This document shows, one piece after another, positions 35,546 through 47,760 of a DNA stretch of 64,000 nucleotides (positions are counted from its first letter, which is position 1; every line of letters starts with the position of its first letter). A program made the translations under genes and the position numbers. Under the pieces are notes generated by a model. The model made no database searches, was not told where the DNA came from, and worked only from the letters and a program-made list of their open reading frames with translations. The stretch is from Eupeodes corollae (Eukaryota > Arthropoda > Insecta > Diptera > Syrphidae): contig NC_079147.1 in assembly GCF_945859685.1 (NCBI RefSeq), forward strand, positions 283,689,679 to 283,753,678. The letters are read 5' to 3'.

Positions 35546-38500
35546 AAATAAGATGACGTTTAGGTATGGTTCCCATTTAATATCGGCCCTTAAACTTTAA
35601 CCCCCTTTATAAACATCGAAATATTAAAATTTTGATACTATTTATAATAAGCTTAAAAAGTTCTTTCAAGCTGTCAAAATACTCATTATAAGTTTCTTAT
35701 ACTTATTGACACAAATAAGCTCGAAATACTAATGGGTCTTTTTTTTACATCGCCCCTTACCAAATCAAAACAAAAAACTTTTAGAAGGTGTACAAATTTG
35801 GGACACCCTCTAACTAATAAAATCAAAGTTTTTAAAGCCTCAACATAAATTTATTACTAGATAATGACGAAAATTATTCATGCAATTACCGTTGCACTAA
35901 AATTAACTTCCTATATATCTAATTTTGCCATTACCGTTGCACCTGAAATGACACAAAACCAAATTGTAACTTCCGTTTTTGGTCTTATTTTCCATTTTTT
36001 GTTTTCTTTTTGTTTATTTTTATTTCTCTCCCATGTACAAATACCACAAAAACCTGCTTCCACCATAGTTAACCGCAAAAAATTCCCTAAATTACCATAA
36101 AGTTCCCTCTTTTCAAAACTTCCACGAAGTGGTAGGTATATACGTGCATTGTTGTAAGGTACACATCACATAGGTTAAGGGTTCTTTTTTTTCACCAACA
36201 ACTGCTTTTATTATGCATACGAAGTAGTAACCGAACAATTTAAACAATTTTGCATTTGAAATAAGTACGAACAAGAAGAAGAACGCCACCAGAAGAAAAA
36301 AAAGAAGAAGAAATTAAACCCCACCACGCACCGTACCGCACCGCTCACGTGCACTGTCAGCAGCTGTGCGGCATTCCGAATGCTTCTTGTGCAGTTTTAT
36401 ACCAACCAACCATATATTTTGCATAAAATTCAAAAACCGAAAAAAAGATAAACCCCAAGCCAAAAGGAATGCAACAATATACCTACGAGTACCTTAGCCC
36501 CTCGAGCCCAACCCTGATGACGGTTTTGCTGCAGTGGGAAGTGCCAGGATCTACGAATAAGCTAAACATTTAACCAGAATTCAATATTTTGCCATCATAG
36601 GTTAGGTAGAGGTAGATTCGCTTGTTTAAGTTTTGCCACCGCAGCAGCACCATCCAGATCCAGCACCACACGCTAGAAAACGCAGGTCCTTATACCAACC
36701 TAAATATACCATTATAACTCTGGTATCCTGGTTCCTGCTCCTCCTTCCTCTTCCTGTGCTATGCGTTGAAAACTTCTGCTACCGCTTTTGTGGTTTTCCG
36801 TTGCCTCCGTCACGCTTCACCTGAATTCCCCCATCACCAAACACGCATCTTCCTTATCTATACCCTGCGTTATAGTAACTTCAACGTATTAGCTATACAC
36901 TCGACTCTGGCTTGCCTGTGGTTTTTGGTTAGAAAACATAAACGCAAAAAAGGACTCATTTTTTGTTTGCCAATTCTCTCAGCTCTCAGCAGGATACCGC
37001 GTATTAATGACAAAAACACAAAAACCACAAACACAGTTTAAAAAAAGGAGTGAAACAGCAGCTTGAAGGAAATCAAGTGCATCTATGCCAGTCTACACGT
37101 ACTTTCGACTCCTGGATGGCTTGACTCGATGGGGTGCTTGGAATACGGCTTTTTTCTGTTCTGATGGGGCATATTCGATTCGCGTGCAGTGAGTGAAAAG
37201 GACGAGAACATTTCATATCACATTTTCGGGCAACCACCCGCAGCCTAGCTTATTGGCAATTGAAATCAGATCCTGGAGCGTACTGCGGAGTAGAAGCGGA
37301 TATGGAACCCGCAGTTTAATTGAGACATAAATTGCAACTGCGAGGATGGTTTGGTTTGCACTTCAAAAACACAGCACACGGGTGAATCTTTTTTGATGCA
37401 CGTCGTCGTCGTCGTAGGGATGTGGTGTCTTCCACAGATGAAGCTGTCATTTCTCTTTGATTATGGGAACATCAAACAAACATTCGGATAACCCTAAATA
37501 AACAGAGCTTCTGTTGCTTTGGGTTTACGAAACGCAACGCAGTATACAAACATTACGCTACGCAGTTCTCAGAATCCATTTCCATTATTATCGAATTCAC
37601 CACCATCGTCGCCGCATCAGCAATGTGTCACGAACAGAATACCGTGGAGAAAGTCTTCTAGGCTGGGAGGCTTCTCCGATTTCTATGGAACAAGATGGAC
37701 CGTTTGTGTACTGCGGTGGTGCGTCATCTTTAAACAAAAGCCATCAATTCGACCAAAACCTATATAATTATACAAATATTTGCATATTTCATAGTTTTGA
37801 ATCGATTTTTATTTCCATCGAGGTCGGGAGAACCATGCAAACGTGGTCTTCAAGATGTTCGCATCATCGGCATCAAACAAAAGAAGACCCATGGACCGAC
37901 AACCGGACACCACCGCAGGCCATCACATGCGATGAAATGTTGTTTCGGAATGTTATTTACGTAACACTATTAAGTCTGTGATTATAATGCTGCAAGCTGC
38001 AAGGAATCAATTGCAAATGCAACTCGCCGAACTTTGATTCCAAGAGTGCATGCCTATCGTCTATGGGCTTGAGTTGGAGGGTATACGAGCTGAAGAAATA
38101 AGTTATAGCAATTGGCTGATTGGTATTCCGTTTGTGTGCCATGTTGCAAGCTTTGGTAGACGTGCCGCAGACACATTTGAAGATTTTTGGAAAAAAAATT
38201 AACTCTTCACTATGGATAGTCGCTATCGGTATGGAGTGGTGGGGGCCCGACCGCGACGCCGCTCCGAGACGGTCTGGTAAGTATATTTATATACCTAATT
38301 TAATTTTGCTATATTGAAGTGAAAATGAGTATAATTGGTTGAAACATCAAACGAAAATGAGAAACCATTATAATTATTTTGTGGAATTCGCTTGCATGAT
38401 GCTTGAAGGCATCACACTCACCAAGCCGTGGTTTCGAATTCAATTTCGATTGAATAATGCGAGCATAAGTCTGTTTTTGGTTATAAGAATTTATTACCTC

Positions 38501-39860
38501 CTTGTGAGTAAAGTAGGTAACTATTCGTTACTCTGGTGGACGAATTAATTTATTTTTAATGAATGCAACATCAATGGGGGTTATGTGAGGCATACTTATG
38601 CATACTTTGTCATTAATATCATTAAAGTATATAGCGGTAGATTGTTAAGTGAAAGTATAAACCAATTAATATCTTTGGGCTTTTAACCAAATTCCTCTGA
38701 GTAAATGGTTAAGACATAAAATTGAAGCCGTAACATAAAATTGTATGCAGTATTATTTAAGTCATGTTTTGAAATACAAGTATCATATTACTTTTTTTTG
38801 GCAGAATGCAGATAATAGTCAAACGCACTTCGTTAGTATGAGAGATAGTTTGTCAGTAAATGGTGTCCTACAGACACCGATACGGAAAAAACCATGGCCA
38901 TGACCAAGACATTTTAAGTGGAAAAACATATGAATTAATAAGAATACAACTAAACTGAAACTGAAGAGTTCCGTCAGTTCGGGATAACTTTTTTCGTCAA
39001 CCCAGCATCACTTTAGATGTTGATATCAAAAACATTATCTTTAACAGGTTACAGCATCAAAAGATGTAAAAAAGACTTTCAAACTAAATTGAATGATTGG
39101 TTTCTTAACTTCGACATAATTATAGGAACTTATCCCATGTTTTGAATTCGTAAAATAGATTCGATGACATTACGATGGTAGAGAAGTTGAAAAAAGTGGG
39201 TCCACCGATACATTCAGTATATCTGTCTGTCATCATCCTTTAAGTATAAACCATTGGGCCATTTGACTTACTTAGAAACTTAAGATGTAAGTCAATTTTA
39301 AAAGTATTCCCCAAACAGATTTTGCTGGCCAAACTTTTAAAATTTAATTTTTTTCTCCTTTGTCACTTCTTTTTCTTTCAGTACAAAAAATATGTATTTT
39401 GAAGCCCCAGCAGGGTACCCCCATAGAACCATTATTTTGAAGTTTTCTAAAAAAAAAAACGATTTCAATTATTTTGTCCTGTACCAGCTCTTTTACTTCC
39501 TTAATAATATTAATATTCGTAGATCAAAACTGATTTACCTACGTTTTTTTTTTTTTTACTTTTCAAAAATAAATTAAATATTTTTTTTGAAACTCGGTGT
39601 TTCAAAAATTTTTAGTATTTTGACATTGAAATGTAAGATTTATGCTCTAAATAACTGTGGTTTAAAAATATTTTTGAACTAAAACTAAAAAAATTATGCA
39701 AAAAAAATTAATTTTAAGGAAACCGCCTTGTCGATAATACAATAATTATAAGTTTTACGATAAAGCAAATGACATTTCAATTTTTGAAAACTAATTTACT
39801 TTACAGGTACATTTTTTGTTTTTAAAATACAAGAAAGGTTTAAGCAGACTTTGAATACAT
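35546..39860. other. Unique sequence with GC-richer stretches
   Basis: 35797-35811 carries TTTGGGACACCCTCT, the word of the 27660 array, as a lone copy. 36280-38280 is comparatively GC-rich (CGTCGTCGTCGTC near 37398, GACCGCGACGCCGCTCCG near 38249) with several frames of 60-155 codons, none recognisable. 38300-39860 is AT-rich. No transposon or RNA gene was identified. Conserved non-coding or UTR sequence is possible but not demonstrated. Confidence 0.4.
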
Positions 39861-40364
39861 AAGCAATCGGTCCGTTTTGTCGAATTGAAATTTTTTGACA
39901 TTTCTCGACGTTTCAAGGCCACTAGAGTCGAAATAAAAGACTTTAAGGCTTTTTTTTAACCAAAAGAGTTATCGACTACAAATTTTGTTAAACAGATAAT
40001 AATGCAGAAAGATGCAAACAGACTCTAAAACAATTGAGTTTCTGTTTTTTGTTTACCATAGCAATTTAAAAAAAGTGAAAATGTTGGTTAACCCTAAATA
40101 TCTCTCGAACCTTGAATTATATTTTATTGTATATATTGTAACGTGATACCAAACAAGTATATTTTTGGAAAAAAATGAAATTAAAATTTTATTAATCAAA
40201 AAACCTGAAAACAAAATTTTCAAATTTACGAATAAAAAATGGTTTTATTTGCAAAACAATTTTGTGCAACGAAAAATAACGTTTTTAATATCAGATAAAA
40301 TTTTGGAAAAATTGAATTGACAGTTTTCTATACTAATTTATTTACTTACTTAGTTAGGGTGGCG

Positions 40365-41830
40365 CTACAATCTGGAGCGGACATGGGCCTCAACCAACAT
40401 GCGTCTCCAGCCAGCTCGGTCCCTAGCTAGCTGTCTCCAGTTTCGCATGCCAAGTTGGTTGATGTCTTCACCCACATGCGTGTACCACCTGAGTCGCGGT
40501 CTTCCTCTACCTCGCCGTCCCTCGGTATTGGATTCGAAGACCTTCCGGGCTGGAGCGTTGATGTTTATTCGCTCTACATTACCCAGCCATCTAAGCCGTT
40601 GGACTTTTATTTTGCTAACTAGGTCAGTGTCGCTGTACAGCCCGTACAGTTCGTCCTTATATCTTCTCCTCCATTCTACATCTATGCGAAGGGGACCAAA
40701 AATCACCCGAACAATTTTTCTCTCGAAGCATCCTAAAAAGCTCTCATCTTTCTTTGACAGGGTCCAAGCCTTAACGCAATAAATGAGAACCGGGATGATG
40801 ATAGATGCTCGAGACTTTACTTTTTAGTTGCCTTCTAAGTCAAAAGAGGCAGAAATAGCGGTGCAAGGTAGACAAAGTTCTTAACTAACTCGAAATTATA
40901 GCTGTCCATGTTGCCTTTTTTTTTCAAAACGTCGTTGTTCAATGTCCTTTTTGGATGACAGCATTAACTTGGTCTTCCCCTCATTGAACACTTAACCACA
41001 TCATTGACATCACGCTTTGATCTTCCAATTATGTCAATATCATTTTCGTATCCGAGTAATTGGATGGGCCTTTGAAAGATTGTGCCTCTGTGTTGAAGGT
41101 TGAGTTTTGCACAATTATTTCCAGAACGATGTTGAAGAAGTCGCATGACAGTGCATCGCCTTGTCTAAAACCTTTTCTGACATTAAATGCATCGGCGAAA
41201 TATTTTCCGACCTTGATAGAGCAGCGTGCATTCTCCATCGTCATTCTGCAGAAACGGATAAATTTGACAGTGATGCCAAAACTAGACATTGCTCGGTAGA
41301 GCTCTTCCCTATAGATGCTGTCATATACGGCTTTAAAATCGATCAAAAGATGGTGGGTATCGATTTGAAGCTCCTGGGTTTTTTCCAAGATCTGCCGTAG
41401 TGTGAATATTTGGTCGATAGTGGACTTTCCTGGTCTAAAGCCACACTGATAAGGACCAATCAGGTTGTTGACGAATGGCTTCAGACGTTCACATTATACG
41501 GCAGAGATGATCTTATACGCAATGTTAAGGAGACTGATGCCTCTGTAGTTGGCGCAATTTAGGGGGTCTCCTTTCTTATGTATCGGGCACACTATGCTGA
41601 GATTCCATTCATCGGGCATGCTTTCTTCCGACCATATTTTGCAGATGAGTTGGTGCATGCTCCGTACCAAGTCATCGCCTGCTGCTTTGAATAGTTCGGC
41701 GGTGATGCCCTCAGCTCCAGCAGCTTTGTTTGACTTAAGTTTAGAAATAGCTATCTTCACTTTGTCGAGGTCAGGTAAGAGAAATTGTTGATCTGCGTCG
41801 CCTATAGTGGTTCTATCTCCCTTACAGCGG
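40365..41830 (-). pseudogene. LINE D reverse transcriptase, broken
   Basis: Readable blocks are KIAISKLKSNKAAGAEGITA, SMPDEWNLSIVCPIHKKGDP, NYRGISLLNIAYK, FIDFKAVYDSIYREELYRAM, CSIKVGKYFADAFNVRKGFR, then GYENDIDIIG where family copies have GYADDID. The catalytic box has lost its first Asp, and a small deletion follows at about 40840-40980. The C-terminal frame 40706-40365 is intact, with RLRWLGNVERININAPARKV and GRRGRGRPRLRW. Confidence 0.82.
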
Positions 41831-42018
41831 AATTAGGTTCGTCATTGCCGTTATATAATTTGGAGAAGTGATCTTTCCATATTCTCAGCATCTACTGTGG
41901 TTCTACTATGATGTTCCCCTGATCGTCTTAACAGGCTTCGGTTCGTGGCTGGTACCCTTGAGAGGTTTTTTTACCTTTTGGTAAAATTTACGAACCTCAT
42001 TCCTGTTGTGACATCCCT

Positions 42019-42300
42019 CTATCTCCTCGATCGCGCGCTTCTCATGCTCTCTTTTTTCCGTCTAAGAAGCCGGTGTTCCACTCTTCTCTTCTGCTCGTAG
42101 AGCTCCCGAGCAGCTCTGGTCCTTTTGTGCAGGGCCGTTTTGTATGCCTCTTGTTTCGCTGCGTGCGCTTGCTGGCATTCGTCGTCAAACCAGGGGTTTC
42201 GCTGTGGTGGCCGTGTGAAACCTAGCACTTCAGAGGCGGCATCTCTGATGGCTGCAAGGCAATGTTGCCACTGGTTTTCAATGCTTAATGCAGGAAGCAT
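42019..42300 (-). pseudogene. LINE D linker region between endonuclease and RT
   Basis: An open frame of 93 codons includes NPWFDDECQQAHAAKQEAYK followed by an Arg/Glu-rich helix (ARELYEQKRRVEHRLLRRKK), the usual spacer of APE-type LINE polyproteins. A stop at the end separates it from the RT part. It has no known catalytic role. Confidence 0.75.
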
Positions 42301-42444
42301 AGGACTCCTTAGGAGGTTATTAGAGACTCGATCGGAAAAGGAAATGGCAGTCTCTTGCGATTGTAGCCGTCATACGTCGAATCTTTTCACAGTATTTCTT
42401 TGTTTTGGCTTGTATGGGGATATCCGTAGCCGTACCTCGGCTAC

Positions 42445-43050
42445 AACGAGGTAATGGTCCGAGTCAATGTTGGCCTCTCGGAATGTTCGGATATCCTGTA
42501 TACTCTAGAAGTGTCGTGCGTCGATCGCAATGTGGTCAATCTGGTTGACGGTTGATTAATCAGGAGATTTCTATGTCCCCTTATGGAGATTTATATGCGT
42601 GAACTGCGTACTAGCTACCGGAACGTCTCGCACCGCAGCGAAATCGACCAGTCTGAATCCGTTGTCGGAGGTAGTGTCGTGCAGGCTGTATCTCCCGATT
42701 ATGCCACCAAAGGTGTCTTCTCTTCCTAGCTTGGCATTAAAATCTCCTAAGACAAGAGCTCCTAAGAGCTCGAAGAATATGTCTTTGGTGTCTTCATCTT
42801 TCTCCTCTGTTGGGGCATGCGCGCATATTAGGCTTATGTTGGCGAATTTAGCCTTGATGCGGATGGTGGTGATGCGCTCGCTCACACTGTTGAAACTCAA
42901 GACTTTTTGCCTGAGCCTAGTTCCAACAACAAATCCACACCCAAATAGACGCTGTCTTTGTTCTCGGTAGCAGTCGCCGTAGTATATATCGCAGTCTTTT
43001 AGTTTGCGTTTGCCCGGTCCATCCCATCGCACTTCTTGGATGGCGGTAAT
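42445..43050 (-). pseudogene. LINE D apurinic-type endonuclease, broken
   Basis: Motifs of the exonuclease-endonuclease-phosphatase fold are readable: IQEVRWDG with the metal-binding Glu (about 43020-43045), LICAHAPTEEKDEDTKDIFF, LGDFNAKLGRED (about 42720-42750) and SDHYLV (about 42450-42470) with the catalytic Asp-His. A stretch is missing between FELL and LVLGDFN, and stops follow LHKGT. In a live element this domain nicks the target DNA to prime reverse transcription. The N-terminal strand of the fold is lost through 5' truncation. Confidence 0.82.
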
Positions 43051-43601
43051 ATATGTTGAGAAGAATTGAATTGAAAGTTTTCCTTATAAAAAAACCTATA
43101 CAAAACAATGAGAAAACTTAGTAAAAACTTATTTTCGACTCAAATATCTTTTCAGAAGATTATGGCTTTAAATTAATTTTGTCTTATAAAAAATATTGTT
43201 TTCAACATTCTGTAAAATTTCGAAACAATTGAATAGACGTTTTAAAAAAAAAAAATAACAACCTAAAAAACAATAATACGTCCCAAAATTAGCTTTCGAC
43301 TCAAACATTTTTTCAAAAATTAAAAATATTGGCTTCAAATTTCTTCTTCTTCTTTATAAAAAAATAATATCTACAAAAAATAGTACGAAAAGTAAAAGTA
43401 AAATTTAATGTTCAGTTGTCGATATCTCGTGAATAAATGAAGGTATTGACTTCAAAATAATTTCATCTTGTGATAATTTTTCTTAGAAAAATCCAATCTG
43501 TATTTGTTAACGTTAGGAATAAACACTTTTAAAAAATGCTACTAAAATTGGTGAAAATTGGTTTTCGACCGAAAATCTCGTTACCTAAATCTATGTTGAA
43601 A

Positions 43602-44250
43602 TCAAACTATTTCATTATATGGAAAACTAGCTAAGCCGGCAAACTCTTTTCGTTGTTTAATTTTGTTTGTTTTATTATCTGGCGTGAAAACAAACAACGC
43701 AGGTGGTCTTCCGACCCCTAAACACGACACATTTAATAAATCATGGAAATAATATTGATGTTCTAAATTTAAACCACAAATTTTTAATAGGTTCTGTGAT
43801 TTGTTGATGGTCATGACAAATGCAAGACGGATAGGAAATTAAAATCAGTTGGGAGCTTCCTCAGGTATAAATTTTCGTTTCAGTATCGTCGCGTAAATTA
43901 ATTTGTTAATCACTTTTCTAACCACCAAACGCGTACCGTTGCACCGTTTTGGTTGGTTTATGGTTCGAAGCATGATTACTAAGGAGCTTACCTTTAGGCG
44001 TAAACTGTGCGGTCATAAGCCAGGCACATTCAAGGAGTTTAAAAATGTTGACGAGACAAAATTACTGAATTTATTTGGAATCAATGAATCTGCTCAATTA
44101 ATCGACAAGTACTTGACCATTACCAATAGTCAGTGATTGTTTAGAGACATTTTTAGCAGATGTATCGTTAAGCAATGCAACTCTCATGTTTTTTATTAGC
44201 TGCAGTTTCATACGTCCATACCACTTGTCAATTACATATAATATGTATAT
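43602..44250 (-). pseudogene. Helitron/Helentron Pif1-type helicase, C-terminal remnant
   Basis: The minus strand shows the C-terminal quarter of a Helitron Rep-helicase in correct order over two frames. The order is LIKNMRVALLNDTSAKNVSK then LTIGNGQVLVD (about 44227-44100), FLNSLNVPGL (about 44040), IMLRTINQPKRCNGTRL (about 43970), FPIRLAFVMTINKSQ (helicase motif V region, about 43830), GLNLEHQYYFHDLLNV, and VGRPPALFVFTPDNKT. Family members have a Ser-Arg before VGRP (motif VI); here it reads LG, so the catalytic Arg is gone. The frame ends in TGA at 43599-43601, close to where the shared Helentron repeat resumes. The Rep nuclease and N-terminal helicase motifs are absent. In intact elements the enzyme drives rolling-circle transposition. 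Confidence 0.85.
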
Positions 44251-44262
44251 ATATATATATTT
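44240..44262. repeat. TA dinucleotide run
   Basis: ATATGTATATATATATATAT at the upstream edge of the helicase remnant, just before the R7 terminal block resumes. Simple repeats inside such elements are common. Confidence 0.75.
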
Positions 44263-44386
44263 GGTAATTTTTATCAATTCAACTAACAACTTAGTTAAAA
44301 AAGCACGAAAACCTACAAACTTTTAAGCAAGGAAATCGAATGACGGGAAGGGAAGTTATCATGTGTGGGTCGCATCCCAGCCTCTT

Positions 44387-46636
44387 TTTAATGAAAGGAA
44401 ATTATACCTTTGTTTCTTTTCAGTAATAATTAAAATTTAGCAAACGAATAAACTTCCAACCACATATTTGACTTTGCCAAAAATGCAGTTTGGTACTTAG
44501 GATCTTTGAGACTGTGCAGGAAATGTGTCACCCTATCTTCTAATCTCACTGTGACCTAAGTCTAATTTTTTTAAAACTTTAGTACAAAACATGTGTATGA
44601 TTACAAACATTTAAGTCTAATAATCACACTTCCAGGAATGTCCACTAATTTACACTTGAACTTAAATGTGGACGTATTTTCAAGTACAGAGTTCTTTTTT
44701 TAGCTGCACATAAAGAATGTGGAATGCTTTACCCAACTCCATTTTCTTTTTTGAACAATATTTAAAGTTCTCTGCCAAAATGTCAATGCATTTCTCTATG
44801 GTTGCACGGAGCTTAAGCTATTTCCTTTTATTTTTTTAAGTTTTGACAATATTCGGAAAATTCGAACCTTTAGTTAAATTGGAGACACCCTCTATATTCT
44901 AAGGTATTTTATTCTAAAACGTTTTTAAAGCCATATTTAAAATCGACGTTGTATATACAAATATACAGATAATAAAATTCCCATGATTTTTGCCCTAATA
45001 ACACAGTTACCTATTCATATCAGATTATCAAAAAAAAAAGAAGAAAAAAACCTTCCCACGTCTTTGTTAAGTCGTCCTTTATCCCATATCTTTCTGTACC
45101 AGCAGGCATCCGCAACCAAGCCAGCCATATCCAGCTCAAATATTGCTCTCGCTTCTTTTCAAATATTTACCCAAATTGTTTCTAAAAGCCACTTTAGATC
45201 GAGAAACATAATATTTCCCTCCTCTGTCCTCTCTGAATGAATGCTTTGATGCTTATTTACAAACTTTTAACAGCAATTTACGGTTATTAAATCTTTCCAT
45301 CCTCTAAAGAGGATATAGGGAGCATCTCTGAGTTCAATGTGGGTCACCAAAGTAACCATTGCCAGTCTCAAATAATATAATACGTACATATATATAACAC
45401 CACCATTATTGACAACATTTTAAATTGGGTCGTCAATTCTTTCAACAAACAACAACAACGACAACGAAAAAGGCCAAAATCAGAACCAACATAAGGATGA
45501 CTTCCTTCTTTGTCCAAGGATATTTATTAAAAAAAGAACTAAGCTCACAATATTTAAAGAAAAATGTCCTTGCAGCAAAAATATTTTCTAGCTGTATTTA
45601 TTTTTGTTGTTGTTGTTGGTTATTTTTCCATTTCATTACCACTGCCACTGCCACCGCACCACTGAGTTATCCTAGCGAGCAGCATTATGGTCAATTTGGT
45701 AACAATAACTCTGGTCGAGGGGCAAATGAAAGAAAAAAAGAAGAAGATATTATTTATTTTCTTATAAATACACAACATTGAAGAGGCCAAAGGGGGAAAT
45801 AGATAATATAGAGAAATTTCTATGATTCGATGTACGAGGTGCCCTTATTGAGATATTGTCATTGATTGCCACCTCGGGTATATACAAGTCGTCGAAGTAG
45901 CACTTGAAGAATTTATTTGCCCTTTCATGTCAATTTTTATTTCTTGTACCTATATACTCGTAGCTCCGCTCACAGTTTGTTAACAATGGAGAAAATTCAA
46001 GAAAAAATAAATAATAAAATACCACCATGATGGTTTTTCTTTTATTACATCCTTTTCATCGCGGGAAGGACGATAAGTACAGAATTGACATCTTCTGTGT
46101 ACGGAACCTTCTTATAATAAAAATATTTATGGTCGTCTTTTCTTATGCTAGAAAAATATTGCAACATGCGTTTTTATTCTTATTTTATTACATGAAAAAA
46201 AATGAGGATTTCATTGGAGGAGCTAACTACTTGGGAATAATGTTTATGGTCTTGGTGCCAAGCTTAAAGACTGCTTTATGTATTGGACTGACCTCATTTT
46301 GTGAAATAAACTGATGTTCGCAATAAGTAGAACGGAATGGAAGACAACTTAAAACCGTGAACTAGAGTATGTCAAATGCGTTGCACCAACTAGTTTGTTG
46401 AGGTTGACGGATTTGATGGATAAAAAGAGGTTTTAACAACTCACGCATGCTGGTGACAAGTCGCCAGTTTGGTCTTTAATTTTACTGCGATTCGTCTAAC
46501 AAAAGAACAAGGATTGCAAACCATTGAGTTTTAATGTTAAAATGTGTGCTCAATTAGGATTCTATTTCTCCACTACTTGAAAAATTTTGTTGCAGGATTT
46601 CGGTGTGACCCTTTTAAAATACAACTGCTTTTAAAA
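44387..46636. other. Unique sequence, no supported gene
   Basis: 44870-44895 has a lone GGAGACACCCTCTATATTCT, related to the 27660 array word. 45420-45780 contains CAACAACAACAACGACAACG and TTGTTGTTGTTGG runs that open frames by composition. 46027-46314 is a 95-codon plus-strand frame without recognisable motif. Otherwise nothing was seen. Confidence 0.45.
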
Positions 46637-46643
46637 TTGAAAC

Positions 46644-47117
46644 ACTGGTGAATTTAGTTGTAAGGTCTCTCAGTCCAGTCAATAAAGGTTTTCACCGCAA
46701 AAAACATCCAAACATTCTAAAACTTGGCACACTTACTAAGGTATGTCTGGTGATAACTTAAAAAAAAGTCCTCAAGAATCCGAAGTGAGCTCTAGCAGCA
46801 GTTAAGAGAAACATGGAGATTGTTTCAATTGTTCACGTTTATCTCGAAAACTATTTGTCGTATAAAAAAAATTAAAGTTCATTAAATGTTATCAAAAAAA
46901 ATTCTTATGATTTTTTTCGTATTGATTAAAGTTTAAAAAAAAAAACTCTAGCGGCAGTGAAGAGAAACATAAAGTTTTTTTCGGTTTTTCGGGTTTATCC
47001 TTAAAACTATTTGCCTTATCAAAAAATCAGTGTGTACGTAATTAAAGCTTATTAAATTTCATAAAGAAATATGATATTAATTTGTTTGTACTTTTTTTAT
47101 TTTGTAAAATAACTTTA
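46644..47117 (+). repeat. Left long inverted repeat of the Foldback-like element
   Basis: It contains two tandem units about 157 bp apart, each starting near AAGAGAAACAT (46805 and 46962) and each having a TTTATC..AAAACTATTTG block. The arm pairs with 48961-48482 in reverse. Confidence 0.8.
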
Positions 47118-47421
47118 TGCCATTTAAGGACAGCATGTGTTTTTTTTTCACGAAAAGAAAGCTTAATAAATTTCCTAAAAAAATATGGTGTGTATTTTTG
47201 TGTGTCTGTTCAAAATTGTTCAAAAAAAACTGTAGTATTCAATTTGTATGTCCCTTTTTACTTCTGAAACTCGTTGGCCCACTATATGGTTCATTGACTG
47301 CATGCCTAGAGAATAAGCATTTCCAACGATGCCACGCGCTATTGACATGATTTCATTTGTAACTGGAAATGAAGGATGATTTTGGAACCAATTTGACAGC
47401 TTTGCAACGTTGTATTATCTC

Positions 47422-47760
47422 TTATTTTACGTGCCTACCCAAAATCTTCATGTTGCTCACTAGTAGAAAAAAGAACGCCATTTCATGATTAGCGGTCAGC
47501 CCTTGAACCCATTTGCTAAGTACACTATCAGTGATTCCACGCCTTGGTGTCAAGCCAAAGATACTTTTCACTCCACGCTTTAGAGTTCGTTCAATTGTCT
47601 GGTTCGACCACACCCCTGTCCAAAATAAGTTCTTCTCATAGTAAAGTAACTCTCTTGGACAAAGTTTTTAAATTCATCTGGGGTCAGCGCAGGAGTCAGT
47701 TTTATTATGTCCTGCAAATACTGGTGACATGATTTGGCGTACGAGAAGTGTTGGTCTATT
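47422..47760 (-). pseudogene. Protein relic inside the Foldback-like element
   Basis: Minus-strand pieces in two frames read SCHQYLQDIIKLTPALTPDE, FVQESYFTMRRTYFGQG, then TIERTLKRGVKSIFGLTPRR and GITDSVLSKWVQGLTANHEM. The amino-acid make-up is protein-like and the pieces join across a frameshift near 47610. Further protein-like fragments lie upstream to about 48312 (LEEIQNLMKNFLDQSS; SRVNECPVSIAKMLQGKP). I do not recognise the family with certainty. Because it sits between the arms, a transposase-associated protein is a reasonable guess. Confidence 0.5.

Larger units (their letters stand above)
40329..43064 (-). mobile_element. LINE copy D, longest copy, with endonuclease
   Basis: The target duplication is ATTGAATTGACAGTTTTC (40311-40328) and ATTGAATTGAAAGTTTTC (43065-43082), 18 bp with one mismatch, in Helentron R7. 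The copy runs from within the APE-type endonuclease to a TAAGTAAGTAAATAAA-like 3' tail. The first codons kept are TYITAIQEVRWDG. It gives the fullest picture of the family: endonuclease, a linker with NPWFDDECQQAH, RT, and an Arg-rich C-terminus. RTE-like is my best clade guess from the domain order and simple-repeat tail. Confidence 0.92.
39861..44386 (-). mobile_element. Helentron copy R7, retains helicase remnant; interrupted by LINE D
   Basis: At the left are the family blocks CGGTCCGTTTTGTCGAATTG, TTTCTCGACGTTTCAAGG and GTAACGTGATACCAAA. At the right end are GGGAAGTTATCATGTGTGGG and TCGCATCCCAGCCTC. LINE D occupies 40329-43064. Between 43627 and about 44255, where other copies run straight from TATATGAAAAA-like sequence to TTGGTAATTTT, R7 contains a minus-strand Pif1-type helicase remnant. 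This ties the non-coding repeat family to Helitron/Helentron rolling-circle transposons. Confidence 0.85.

Noticed and set aside
37514..37981. 155-codon plus-strand open frame
   Set aside because: The sequence is His/Arg-rich from CAC/CGC-type composition, has no recognisable motif, and a second frame overlaps it.
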